Positions 16,458 through 24,423 of a DNA stretch of 35,101 bases are shown here, piece by piece (the first letter of the stretch is position 1; each line of letters opens with the position of its first letter). Both the position numbers and the translations under genes were made by a program. The notes under the pieces are model-generated. The model did no database searches and was not told where the DNA came from. It saw only the letters and a program-made list of their open reading frames with translations. This DNA is from a virus, in the IMG/VR virus record IMGVR_UViG_3300022220_000013, positions 1 to 35,101 of that record. One strand, given 5' to 3'.

Positions 16458-18513
16458 TGACATCATTGAGGTTGAGCTACCTGATGGCAGGATTATTGAG
16501 TTTCCGTCAGATGTAACTCCAGAAGTAATTAAGGCGACCACACAAAGATTAATGCAGTCATCTGCTCCAGCGGAAGAAAAAGGCTTTTTAGAATCTGTTG
16601 GAGATGCTGCTGGCGAATTAACAGGCGGCGGGTTAAGAGCTTTAGGCTCTATGGCTGACGTTGCTTTGTCTCCTGCCATTGCAGCAGAGCGTCAAATCAG
16701 ACCATACGCTCAAGCCATGCTAGGCCAAAGAGAAATGCCTGCGTCGCCACAGGCTGCTTACAGAGAAACAGAACCGTTTTCCTTTGAGGCGCAGATTCCA
16801 GCAAGAGGCGCTTTTTCTGGTGAAGGCGCTGTGGCTAATGTTGCTGGGGCAACAGGTGAGGTTTTGGGTTCTGCGTTACCGATAGCGCAAGGTATGCGTT
16901 TTGCTCAACAAGCCATTCCAAAGGCTATACCAACTGGTAGGCAGTTTGTAGAAACAGCTAAGCGAGTAGGTAGAGAGTTACTAGAAACCACTCCTCAGCA
17001 AGAAGCTGGGTTTGGTGCAGCCGCTGTTGCAGGCGGGGAAATGGCACAAGAGCTAGGCGGGGAAGATGCTGACATAGTGGGTCAGATTCTTGCGCCTATG
17101 ACTGCTATGGTAGTTAAGGGAGGTGCAGGCAGTTTGTTTGATAGGTTGTTTGCAAACCCACGGTCTGTAGAACAACTCGCTCTTAGCTTAAACTCTGTTC
17201 AAAATGATGCCGCAGCAGATTTGTTGTCCGAGGCTCTTACAAGAGAGGGGATGACTGTTGATGAAGCTATCTTAAAACTGGATGAGCTTGGCCCAGAAGC
17301 TATCCCTGCTGACATAGCACAATCCTTTAGAAGACTTCTTAGGGCTGCTGGCAACCTTAATCCTAACTTGCAAGGCAGAACTGCAAGGGAGTTAGGCGAA
17401 AGGAATGCAGGGCAAGCTGGCAGGGTTGCGGAAGATGTTGATTTTGGTTTGCAGTCTCCTGATATGACTGTGGAGCAAGCTATCGCAGGTCTTAGAGAAG
17501 CAACTAGGCCAGCTATTACGGAATTGTATGCCGAGGCTAGTGCTACGCCATTCCGTGTTAGCGGTAGGCTTAAAGCGCTTTTAGAGGGTGATAGCTCTTT
17601 AGGTCGGGCAAGGCAGGCCGCTGAAACTAGACTAGCCGATAAACGTGCTGCTGGCGATGAGATTACTCACTTTGATGTGATAGATGCCACTAAGCAAGAA
17701 CTGGATGACCAGATTGCTACGGCTCTTAGAGCTGGTGAAAATAATAAGGCTAGAGACTTAACTAGGCTGAAAAACACCATGATTGACGAGGCTGACGCTC
17801 AGATTCCAAAATACAAGCAAGCTAGAGAAACTTTTGCTGGTGAAAGAGCTTTAGAATCAGCAGCACAGCAAGGTGAATTATTCCTGAAAGCTAACCGCAG
17901 ACAAGTGATTGATACTGTCAAAACCATGACACCTGCCGAAATGAATATGTACAGGTTAGGTGCTAGACAGGCAATCATGGACAAGATTGATGTCACTAAC
18001 ATTAGCGCAGATTTAATGAAAAGAATGTTTGGACGGAATGGTGATGTAGTAAAATTAAGAGCAGTCTTCCCTGATGAGCAGTCTTTCCAGCAATTCTTAC
18101 GCGCCATGAAGCGTGAAGCTGAGTTTATGCTAACCAGACGGACGGCGCTAGAAAACTCCACTACAGTTCAGCAGGCGCAAGACATAGGCGGGTTTAGGCA
18201 AACATTTGGTAGAATTACTGCTCTTTTTGGCAACCCTGCTCAGGCCAGTGCGGAGGTAGCGAATATCTTTGACGGTTTAGGTAAAGAGAAAAACAGCAGA
18301 GAATTTGCTGCGGCATTACAAAGTGCTGGTGACATTCTTTTAACAAGTGGGATGAATCCTGCAACAGTACGGTCATTGCTTGAAAGAGGCAACACCAGAA
18401 GACTTAGACAAGAACTTCAAGATAACTTACTTTTGAATCCCTCCAGAGCTACAAGGTTCGGCGCACAAACAGCGCGTTCTGCTACAGCAGCTCAACTGAC
18501 AGGTGAAGAATAA
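16450..18513 (+). CDS. Ejection-type internal virion protein, 687 aa (P22 gp16-like position)
   Basis: The N-terminus reads VELPDGRIIEFPSDVTPEVI (residues 7-26). This is a short beta-helix motif common at the start of large phage virion proteins. A glycine-rich, membrane-like stretch follows (ELTGGGLRALGSMADVALSP, about 55-74). The remainder is mostly helical with many Arg/Glu pairs and ends in a short basic tail. No peptidase or transglycosylase motif (for example an ES...GG pattern) was recognised. It is the last of the ejection series and overlaps the fibre start by one base. By position it would be the P22 gp16 equivalent, delivered into the host on infection. Confidence 0.6.
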   Translation: MNDDIIEVELPDGRIIEFPSDVTPEVIKATTQRLMQSSAPAEEKGFLESVGDAAGELTGGGLRALGSMADVALSPAIAAERQIRPYAQAMLGQREMPASPQAAYRETEPFSFEAQIPARGAFSGEGAVANVAGATGEVLGSALPIAQGMRFAQQAIPKAIPTGRQFVETAKRVGRELLETTPQQEAGFGAAAVAGGEMAQELGGEDADIVGQILAPMTAMVVKGGAGSLFDRLFANPRSVEQLALSLNSVQNDAAADLLSEALTREGMTVDEAILKLDELGPEAIPADIAQSFRRLLRAAGNLNPNLQGRTARELGERNAGQAGRVAEDVDFGLQSPDMTVEQAIAGLREATRPAITELYAEASATPFRVSGRLKALLEGDSSLGRARQAAETRLADKRAAGDEITHFDVIDATKQELDDQIATALRAGENNKARDLTRLKNTMIDEADAQIPKYKQARETFAGERALESAAQQGELFLKANRRQVIDTVKTMTPAEMNMYRLGARQAIMDKIDVTNISADLMKRMFGRNGDVVKLRAVFPDEQSFQQFLRAMKREAEFMLTRRTALENSTTVQQAQDIGGFRQTFGRITALFGNPAQASAEVANIFDGLGKEKNSREFAAALQSAGDILLTSGMNPATVRSLLERGNTRRLRQELQDNLLLNPSRATRFGAQTARSATAAQLTGEE

Positions 18514-20429
18514 TGGCACGATTCGGTGATTTCGACCAATACTTAGATGACGCTGGCGACCCCTTAGTAGAGGGTAAGCTGTACTTCTACGAATCTGGCA
18601 CTACAACCCCAAAGACTACGTTTGCGGATATCAACAACTCTATCCCGAACACTAACCCTGTTCTATTGTCTGCGGCTGGTCGTCAACCCAATATCTTCTT
18701 TGACGGTGTTGCTAAGGTCATATTGACTGACAATGACGACGTACAGATTGCTGTAAGAGACCCTGCGGGTGAGACAGCGACTGACTTTGGTGATGAGTGG
18801 GTTGCTACGAAAATCTACAACGCAGTAGACGTAGTGCTAGGCTCAGACGGTGTTTATTACCGTTCATTGGTCAATGGTAATCAAAACAACAACCCTGTGA
18901 CATCTACTGGCTACTGGACACTCCTTTACTCTGTCGAGTGGAATGCTGGCATTACCTATAGTGTTGGAGATGTTGTCACTTACGGATCAACACAATACCA
19001 ATCTTTACAGAACACTAATCTGAATCAAAATCCATCTACTCAGACTGCTTATTGGGTTTCTCTTGCGTTTGCTTGGCTCTCGACTAGAACCTACGCAATA
19101 AATGAGAACGTGGTCGGTACAGACGGTATTCTCTATACGTCTCTGCAAAATTCCAATATAGGCAATGTTCCTGCAAGCTCTGGTGCTTATTGGGTAGGCA
19201 CAAGTGCGGCGGCTGCGGCAAGTGCTACTGCGGCGGCTTCTAGTGCAACTGCGGCTGCTTCTTCGGCTACTGCTGCTGCGACATCTGCCACGGCGAGTGC
19301 TACCTCAGCCACAGCGAGTGCTACTTCAGCCACGGCCTCTGATACTGCAAGAGCCGCTGCGGTTGTTGCAAAGGATGCTGCTGTTGTTGCAAAGGATGCG
19401 GCGGTTGTAGCAAAAACTGCGGCTGAAACAGCAGAGACTAACGCCGAGACCGCAGAGACAAATGCTGCTTCTTCAGCTACTGCTGCTGCCTCTTCTGCCT
19501 CTGGAGCATCAGGATCAGCTACGGCTGCTTCTTCTAGTGCTACTGCTGCGGCTAGTTCAGCCACTGCTGCTAGTTCTAGCCAGACTGCCGCCGCATCTAG
19601 CGCAACTGCTGCTGCTGCATCTGCTACCACAGCTACCACTAAGGCATCTGAAGCGGCGACTTCAGCAACAAACGCTGCCACTTCGGCTTCTACAGCTACG
19701 ACCAAAGCATCCGAAGCAGCAACATCGGCTACAAATGCGGCTTCGTCAGCTACGGCTTCAGCAAGCTCTGCTACAGCAGCGGCGGGATCGGCCACAACAG
19801 CGGCTGCGACTTTGATTGATTTTGAAGCGTTATATCTTGGCGAGAAGGCATCTGATCCTACAGTTGATAACCAAGGCGGTGCATTGGTGGAAGGCGCTTT
19901 GTACTTCAACACTACTTCAGACGCGATGAAGGTCTATGACGGCGCAGCTTGGTTAAGTGTTGCCCCAGTAGCAACCTCCGTCACAGTGGCTCAGATAAGC
20001 GACCTTGATGCGAATCTGGACAGCTTCTTAAAGCAGGACGGCACTGCCGCAGAGGTAATATCGTTTGATTCTAGTCAGTATTTTGCAGGCACATTCTCTG
20101 ACAAAGTGGTCGTTATAGGCAATACAGGCACAGCTCAGACAATTAACTGCAACGCAGGAACGGTGTATACTGCGACACTTACAGGGAGCTGCACGTTTAC
20201 TCTGGCGACTCCAAACTCAGACTCAAACCGAGCGACATCGTTTACTTTGGTTCTGACTAATGACGCAACCGCAAGTCGGACAGTGGCATTTGCGGGAGGT
20301 ACATTTAAATATCCCGGTGGCTCAGTAAGCAGATCCACAGATGCGAATGTCACAGATATTTGGTTTTTCTTCTCGCCAGACGGCGGGACAACTTGGTACG
20401 TTACATTACCCGCTAAAAATTTAAGCTAG
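18513..20429 (+). CDS. Tail fibre with three carbohydrate-binding-like modules
   Basis: Residues 1-90 look like a virion-attachment domain (DFDQYLDDAGDPLVEGKLYF, GTTTPKTTFAD) seen on many podovirus fibres. Residues 90-230 hold three successive modules with the W...Y..GD.V...G..Y.S......N.P.....YW pattern of CBM5/12-like chitin-binding folds. Residues 230-430 are an Ala/Ser/Thr repeat (ATAAASSATAAA, VVAKDAAVVAKDAA, TTKASEAATSATNAA) that likely forms a trimeric shaft. The C-terminus (from about 500) is a beta-rich tip ending FFFSPDGGTTWYVTLPAKNL. It attaches the phage to surface glycans. No chaperone or lyase motif is visible. Confidence 0.85.
   Translation: MARFGDFDQYLDDAGDPLVEGKLYFYESGTTTPKTTFADINNSIPNTNPVLLSAAGRQPNIFFDGVAKVILTDNDDVQIAVRDPAGETATDFGDEWVATKIYNAVDVVLGSDGVYYRSLVNGNQNNNPVTSTGYWTLLYSVEWNAGITYSVGDVVTYGSTQYQSLQNTNLNQNPSTQTAYWVSLAFAWLSTRTYAINENVVGTDGILYTSLQNSNIGNVPASSGAYWVGTSAAAAASATAAASSATAAASSATAAATSATASATSATASATSATASDTARAAAVVAKDAAVVAKDAAVVAKTAAETAETNAETAETNAASSATAAASSASGASGSATAASSSATAAASSATAASSSQTAAASSATAAAASATTATTKASEAATSATNAATSASTATTKASEAATSATNAASSATASASSATAAAGSATTAAATLIDFEALYLGEKASDPTVDNQGGALVEGALYFNTTSDAMKVYDGAAWLSVAPVATSVTVAQISDLDANLDSFLKQDGTAAEVISFDSSQYFAGTFSDKVVVIGNTGTAQTINCNAGTVYTATLTGSCTFTLATPNSDSNRATSFTLVLTNDATASRTVAFAGGTFKYPGGSVSRSTDANVTDIWFFFSPDGGTTWYVTLPAKNLS
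19360..19800 (+). repeat. Repeat region coding the Ala/Ser/Thr fibre shaft
   Basis: A 21-bp unit coding VVAKDAA (GTTGTTGCAAAGGATGC and variants) is repeated three times near 19360-19425. A second, diverged repeat coding TTKASEAATSATNAA occurs twice at about 19637-19680 and 19700-19745. All units keep the reading frame. Their sequence divergence at third positions suggests old duplications held by protein selection. Confidence 0.6.
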
Positions 20430-20445
20430 TCAGGAGACTATTAAA

Positions 20446-20682
20446 ATGGCCTTATCCTCAGAAATGCAAGCGCAAGTAGAACAGCAGAACGCGACAGAAG
20501 ACAATCGAGCTGCTAATCAAGCTGCGTCAGAAGCGAAGCGAGCCAAGCTAGACATGGTACGCATGGCTAAAGAAATATTGGTAGAGAATCGCCGCACTCA
20601 AGCAGCAGCAGACGCTACAAACATTACAGCAAGCGCAGTCATTGGACTTGCCACAGAATTAACTGCGTTCGTAAATAGCTAA
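20446..20682 (+). CDS. Small helical protein after the fibre, 78 aa
   Basis: The ATG at 20446 has a CAGGAGA ribosome site. The product is helical and Ala/Gln/Arg-rich (MQAQVEQQNATEDNRAANQA, SEAKRAKLDMVRMAKEIL), with a mildly hydrophobic C-terminus (ASAVIGLATELTAFV). No family is recognised. Its location between fibre and oxygenases and its abutting of the next ATG suggest it belongs to the fibre unit. A fibre chaperone or attachment factor is conceivable but unproven. Confidence 0.6.
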   Translation: MALSSEMQAQVEQQNATEDNRAANQAASEAKRAKLDMVRMAKEILVENRRTQAAADATNITASAVIGLATELTAFVNS

Positions 20683-21261
20683 ATGGAAGCCTACTCGTAC
20701 TTCTCGTCTCCAATCTATCGTGAAGAACGACCGGAGTGGGTGGGCAAGACTTTAGAGCATAGTCAGAAGTATTACGACCAGACAGATGATTCGGTGGTTA
20801 AGCAAACCGAACACATGGGCAGCGATCCTGATCTTGAATACTTGACCTCTTACTTTCGAGACAGAGGTGTCAGTATCTTAAAAGACCAAGGTTATCTGAC
20901 TAACGAATACGAGTTTTATGTTTCGGCTATGTGGGCGCAAGAGTTTGGGTGTGGCGGTGGCAATATCATGCATGTCCACGGCGATAGTCAGATTTCTGGC
21001 TTTTACTTTTTAGAAGTTTCTGAAAGCGGTTCCTATCCTATATTTGATGATCCTCGCTCTGGTAAGAAAATGTCAGATTTGTTTTCGGAACAGAAAGAAG
21101 AAGTAAACATGGCGACTCAGCAGATACATTTTAATAATGTACAGTCTGGCACGATGATGCTATTTAACTCTTGGCTACCGCACATGATTACTGGTAATCA
21201 ATCTGAAACTCCTACAAAGTTTATTCATTTTATTTTGTCGCAAAGGAAAAGGTTTATTTGA
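20683..21261 (+). CDS. 2OG-Fe(II) oxygenase-like protein (first of three)
   Basis: The 192-aa product has the layout of the putative 2OG-Fe(II) oxygenases with an HxHxxxxxSGxYYL signature (Pfam 2OG-FeII_Oxy_5 type). H97, H99 and D101 lie in IMHVHGDSQISGFYFL, followed by FDDPRS at 121-126. A distal histidine is in FNSWLPHMI (H167). The usual 2OG-binding Arg is replaced by Lys in PTKFIHF (K179). Such enzymes hydroxylate amino-acid side chains or nucleobases using 2-oxoglutarate and oxygen; the substrate is unknown. The gene abuts the preceding one, and its stop overlaps the next ATG (ATGA). Confidence 0.8.
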   Translation: MEAYSYFSSPIYREERPEWVGKTLEHSQKYYDQTDDSVVKQTEHMGSDPDLEYLTSYFRDRGVSILKDQGYLTNEYEFYVSAMWAQEFGCGGGNIMHVHGDSQISGFYFLEVSESGSYPIFDDPRSGKKMSDLFSEQKEEVNMATQQIHFNNVQSGTMMLFNSWLPHMITGNQSETPTKFIHFILSQRKRFI

Positions 21262-21845
21262 TGCAGCATTTGCTGACACCCTATTCACGGAAGAGAGAGC
21301 CGTTTGCGTGGTGGGATGGAGCGTTTACCGAGGAGCAGCTTGACTGGCTTCAACAGAAAGCCAAGGAGGCTACTGAACAAGCTCAAGTGGGCAATGGGGC
21401 TGACGGACAAGTATCCGAATCTGTTCGCAGATCAGAATTAAATTGGCTCTCTAAAGACGCAGAGTGTTCGTGGGTTTTTGAAGTTTTGTCTCATGTTGTC
21501 TCAAGTATTAATGCGGAGTATTTTGGGTTTGATCTTACTGGTTTCGGAGAGCCTATACAGCTAACTAATTACCATGAGTCTCGACAAGGAACCTATAAGT
21601 GGCATCAAGACTTTGGGGCATCTGGATCGTCAAGAAAGCTCTCACTGGTATTGCAATTATCAAACCCAGAAGACTATGAGGGCGGCGAATTACAAATACT
21701 TACTACAGGTCAGCCTAGCTCTATGCAAAAGAAGCGAGGACTTATAACAGTGTTTCCTGCGTGGACATTGCACCAAGTAACTCCGGTAATAAAAGGCACA
21801 AGGCAAACATTGGTAACATGGGTATCGGGGCCAGAGTTTAAATGA
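21261..21845 (+). CDS. 2OG-Fe(II) oxygenase, PKHD/prolyl-4-hydroxylase type (second of three)
   Basis: The start at ATG 21261 (overlapping the previous stop) is preferred over the TTG three bases upstream. The 194-aa protein has a complete catalytic set: H115 and D117 in YKWHQDFG, H171 in FPAWTLHQVTPV, and R181 in KGTRQTLVTW for 2-oxoglutarate. The double-stranded beta-helix is bracketed by YEGGELQI (139-146). This is the prolyl-4-hydroxylase/PKHD branch. The substrate is likely a protein residue. The short overlaps with both flanking oxygenase genes imply joint translation. Confidence 0.88.
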   Translation: MQHLLTPYSRKREPFAWWDGAFTEEQLDWLQQKAKEATEQAQVGNGADGQVSESVRRSELNWLSKDAECSWVFEVLSHVVSSINAEYFGFDLTGFGEPIQLTNYHESRQGTYKWHQDFGASGSSRKLSLVLQLSNPEDYEGGELQILTTGQPSSMQKKRGLITVFPAWTLHQVTPVIKGTRQTLVTWVSGPEFK

Positions 21846-22438
21846 ATTTTGAGTATAGAGACTTTATTGGCGTATTTTCTGACGTATTCCCAGAGGGATT
21901 CTGCGAGCATCTTATAACTGAGTTTAATCGAAACAAAAACTTGGGAGCGGGGTCAGACAGACAGAAAGGCGAAGGCGCAGATAAACATATAAAAAACGAT
22001 TATCAGATATGCGCCAATGGCAAGAATATAAACTTTGAGCCGTTTAATGATAACGATACAAGAAATATGTTTTTTAAAGGTTTACAGCACTGCTTTGATG
22101 CTTATGCCGAGGAGTTTTCTCCGTTAAAAAATACAAACATAAACTGCAACAATATGAAGATGCAGGAAACCTCTACTGGAGGCGGCTACCATGTGTGGCA
22201 CGGCGAACAAGGCAACGGTGATCAAGCAAATCGAGGCTTGGTTTATATGCTTTATTTGAATACGCTCCCTACAGAAGCCAACGGAGAGACAGAGTTTTTA
22301 TATCAACAGCGAAGACTAAATCCTGTTGAGAATACAATGGTGCTATGGCCCGCAGCGTTTACACACGCGCACAGAGGAAATCCTGTTTATGGCGATAACA
22401 CAAAATATATAGTGACCGGATGGTTTTACCACGAGTGA
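21842..22438 (+). CDS. 2OG-Fe(II) oxygenase-like protein (third of three)
   Basis: The 198-aa product shows a HxE variant of the iron site, H120 and E122 in YHVWHGEQ. It is followed by GLVYMLYLNTL and GETEFLYQQ, then a distal histidine in WPAAFTHAHRGN (H175 or H177), and K188 in TKYIVTGWFY as the likely 2OG anchor. The arrangement matches oxygenases of marine phages that use Glu instead of Asp, in my recollection. It overlaps the second oxygenase by four bases. It is followed after 7 bases by the glycine-rich adhesin gene, suggesting a linked job. Confidence 0.8.
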   Translation: MNFEYRDFIGVFSDVFPEGFCEHLITEFNRNKNLGAGSDRQKGEGADKHIKNDYQICANGKNINFEPFNDNDTRNMFFKGLQHCFDAYAEEFSPLKNTNINCNNMKMQETSTGGGYHVWHGEQGNGDQANRGLVYMLYLNTLPTEANGETEFLYQQRRLNPVENTMVLWPAAFTHAHRGNPVYGDNTKYIVTGWFYHE

Positions 22439-22445
22439 GTAAATT

Positions 22446-23441
22446 ATGCCTATAGGTACTAGCAAAATTGGTTTAATGGGAGCAGGTGTAGTTCCCGGTG
22501 GTTCTGAAACTTTTAACACAAGCGGAACTTTTTGCGCCCCCGCAGGAGTGACTCTAGTTAATTTAACTGGGCTAGGAGGTTCCGGCAATGCGGGGGGTAC
22601 TGGAAATGCGGGTGGTACTGGAGCGGGGGGAAGCGGTGGTTATGGGGGAGGAGCTAACGGTAGCCTTGGGGGTGGAGGTAATACCGCCACCGCTCCCGCA
22701 CAAGCGGGTGCTTCAGGCGGCGCAGGCGGGGGAGCAGGTAACTCTGGTACACCCGGAAATCCGGGCGCTTCTTCTTCTGCATTTTGCCTTTCTTTTTCAG
22801 GTGGCGCGGGTGGCGCGGGTGGCGCGGGGGGCGCACAAGGAACTGCGGGCAATGCGGGCAGTACCGGGGCATCTCAAAATTCTACAAATGGAAATGCGCC
22901 CGGAGGGAATAGCGGCACTCCCGGTGGAGGATATGGGTATAGAGGCTGCTGCTCCTATGCCTACTACGCCGGAAACATAGTTACACAAGGCCGAGGCGGT
23001 ACTGGCGGTGGTGGCGCGGGAACTATAAACTCCGGCGATGGGCCTTCTATAAATACTGTACTTTGGAACTCCGCTTCTAGTGGTGGTAACACAGGAGGCG
23101 GTGGTGGCGGTAGAGGGGGCTGGACGAACTCTAATAGCACCTATTCAAGCAACGCCATAAACTATCCTCCCGCTATTGCGGGATCAGTGTCGGGCGCGGG
23201 AGGTGGCGGCGGCGGCGGGGCTGCAAGATCAGTTTCTCGGGACAGTTGCTTTCTCGGGTATGGACAAGGAGGAGGAGGAGGCGGCGGTGGTGGCCGTGGT
23301 GGGGCGGGAAGTGCCGGAAGTGCCGGAAGTGCCGGAAGTGCGGCAAACCCTACAACGCATAATTGTGTTTCTATAGTCGGCGGGTCTTCGTATCCTGTAA
23401 CAGTAAATGGTCAAGTAAACATATCTTGGTGTCCACAGTAG
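22446..23441 (+). CDS. Glycine-rich adhesin-like tail protein, 331 aa
   Basis: The N-terminus has a beta module (GSETFNTSGTFCAPAGVTLV, residues 19-38) of the kind that precedes glycine-rich domains in phage tip proteins. Residues 40-300 are mainly GGxGG runs, which could form a polyglycine-II-type bundle as in phage S16-like adhesins. Cysteines are scattered (GCC, DSC, HNC, WCP). The C-terminus, GGSSYPVTVNGQVNISWCPQ, resembles the ends of cyanophage structural proteins. No signal peptide is present. A role as a receptor-binding tip is inferred from composition and position next to the fibre. Confidence 0.7.
   Translation: MPIGTSKIGLMGAGVVPGGSETFNTSGTFCAPAGVTLVNLTGLGGSGNAGGTGNAGGTGAGGSGGYGGGANGSLGGGGNTATAPAQAGASGGAGGGAGNSGTPGNPGASSSAFCLSFSGGAGGAGGAGGAQGTAGNAGSTGASQNSTNGNAPGGNSGTPGGGYGYRGCCSYAYYAGNIVTQGRGGTGGGGAGTINSGDGPSINTVLWNSASSGGNTGGGGGGRGGWTNSNSTYSSNAINYPPAIAGSVSGAGGGGGGGAARSVSRDSCFLGYGQGGGGGGGGGRGGAGSAGSAGSAGSAANPTTHNCVSIVGGSSYPVTVNGQVNISWCPQ
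22801..22836 (+). repeat. 9-bp tandem repeat (GTGGCGCGG) in the adhesin-like gene
   Basis: Three exact copies of GTGGCGCGG (22801-22827) plus a degenerate fourth code for GGA triplets. The unit is in frame, so copy-number change would lengthen or shorten a glycine bundle without a frameshift. Confidence 0.7.
23307..23342 (+). repeat. 9-bp tandem repeat (GGAAGTGCC) in the adhesin-like gene
   Basis: Three exact copies and a fourth with one change code for GSA triplets near the C-terminal end of the glycine-rich region. Near-identity at the DNA level indicates recent expansion by slippage. Confidence 0.8.
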
Positions 23442-23443
23442 TT

Positions 23444-23899
23444 ATGAACAAAAAAGATTTTGAAAAAGAGTTTCAAGAAAGGCAGCAACAGCAGCAGCTT
23501 GAAGCGTTAGACTCCAACAGGAATAGAGCGCAGTCAGTTAGCATAGGTATGTCGGGGTCTGGTACTACTGAAATAACAATGCGTGGAGTAAATGGCACTT
23601 TTTTGTGGAACGTGTATCAACCTGTGCAGGTTACAGAGTTTATCCATCAACTAGCCGCCAGTATCGGTTGTCAAATACATATACAACCTAGAAACGATTT
23701 TGGTAGTTGGCGTGAGTGGCGAGAACCAAGTGAAGTTGAAAGATTGCATCTAAACGGACACCCTCCGTTTGCAGGTCAGCAATTAGGACGCGAGAAGGTT
23801 GGACTGTTACCCAAACAAAATACGGAGCAAGTAAATGTGGCAACTAAAAAGACTGTCAACAAACGAACCACTAAGCGCAGCAGGGCCGCTACCAAATAA
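23444..23899 (+). CDS. Hypothetical protein, 151 aa
   Basis: ATG 23444 is preferred over an upstream non-ATG start inside the previous gene. The N-terminus is a Gln/Glu helix (EFQERQQQQQLEAL). A beta segment follows (SIGMSGSGTTEITMRGVNGT), then TEFIHQLAASIGCQIHIQPR, and finally a strongly basic tail (KKTVNKRTTKRSRAATK). No family is recognised. It overlaps the next gene by 65 bases in another frame. The basic tail could bind nucleic acid. Confidence 0.6.
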   Translation: MNKKDFEKEFQERQQQQQLEALDSNRNRAQSVSIGMSGSGTTEITMRGVNGTFLWNVYQPVQVTEFIHQLAASIGCQIHIQPRNDFGSWREWREPSEVERLHLNGHPPFAGQQLGREKVGLLPKQNTEQVNVATKKTVNKRTTKRSRAATK

Positions 23900-24206
23900 C
23901 TGGGGTCCTATTTTCGGCTTGCACGGGTTTTTAGATAAGATAAACGATCTATCGTGGATCGGCCCTAGCTACGCCGATAAAGGTTGGGTTGAGCTTACAA
24001 AGGCTGAGCAAGAGACGTTAAGAAAAGCCGAGGTCATGGCTCGTGTAGATACCGAAAAAACCGTTGCGAACACCGCACTAAGCGACCCTACAATAACGGT
24101 TGGCGAAAAATCTGCTTGGGAAAACTACCTGTTTGCTTTAGACGCAGTTTGCTTGTGTCCAGATTTTGATTGCGACCCTAGGTTCCCGATAAGACCAAAT
24201 GCTTAA
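23835..24206 (+). CDS. Phage accessory protein with NEPLSxxGPLPxxWGPIFG motif, 123 aa
   Basis: The protein begins MWQLKRLSTNEPLSAAGPLP and continues NNWGPIFGLHGFLDKINDLS. I recall this opening from small proteins near tail genes of marine phages. No function is established to my knowledge. The C-terminus has a cysteine cluster (AVCLCPDFDCDPRF). It starts 65 bases before the end of the previous gene and overlaps the next by 8 bases, so the three small genes are coupled. A tail-assembly helper is a guess. Confidence 0.65.
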   Translation: MWQLKRLSTNEPLSAAGPLPNNWGPIFGLHGFLDKINDLSWIGPSYADKGWVELTKAEQETLRKAEVMARVDTEKTVANTALSDPTITVGEKSAWENYLFALDAVCLCPDFDCDPRFPIRPNA

Positions 24207-24423
24207 ATACCGCATAAGGTTTAATAAAGCCCGAGGTCAACCGGGTAGAGGCACCGAAGAACATGTATGGCGCGTGTTGCAAGGCGATACAGAGTGGTTA
24301 GCTAGACACGTTATTATAGAAGTGCCGTCTCGTAGCGAGCAAGAAGGCCCAGATTGGAACATAGTTTGCGAAGGCAATATGATTTTTTTTGAAGACACAG
24401 ATACAATGGTAATAACAGAATGA
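24199..24423 (+). CDS. Hypothetical protein, 74 aa
   Basis: A short alpha/beta protein with alternating strands (MLKYRIRFNKARGQPGRGTE, EHVWRVLQGDTEWLARHVII, ending FFEDTDTMVITE). No membrane segment or metal motif is seen. It overlaps the upstream gene by 8 bases and the downstream start by 4 (ATGA). Tight coupling to its neighbours supports a real gene, but the function is unknown. Confidence 0.65.
   Translation: MLKYRIRFNKARGQPGRGTEEHVWRVLQGDTEWLARHVIIEVPSRSEQEGPDWNIVCEGNMIFFEDTDTMVITE

Noticed and set aside
19187-19912. Long open frame (241 codons) on the minus strand under the fibre gene
   Set aside because: It mirrors the Ala/Ser/Thr repeat on the other strand and is nearly all Ala, Val and Glu. 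It has no own ribosome site and the fibre frame is clearly coding.
22588-22980. Alternative plus and minus frames under the glycine-rich gene
   Set aside because: They arise from GC-rich glycine codons with few stops. The +1 and minus products are low-complexity, without starts that have ribosome sites.
23835-23899. Programmed frameshift between the 151-aa and 123-aa genes
   Set aside because: The overlap region has only five consecutive A residues and no proper slippery heptamer. The second gene has its own ATG.
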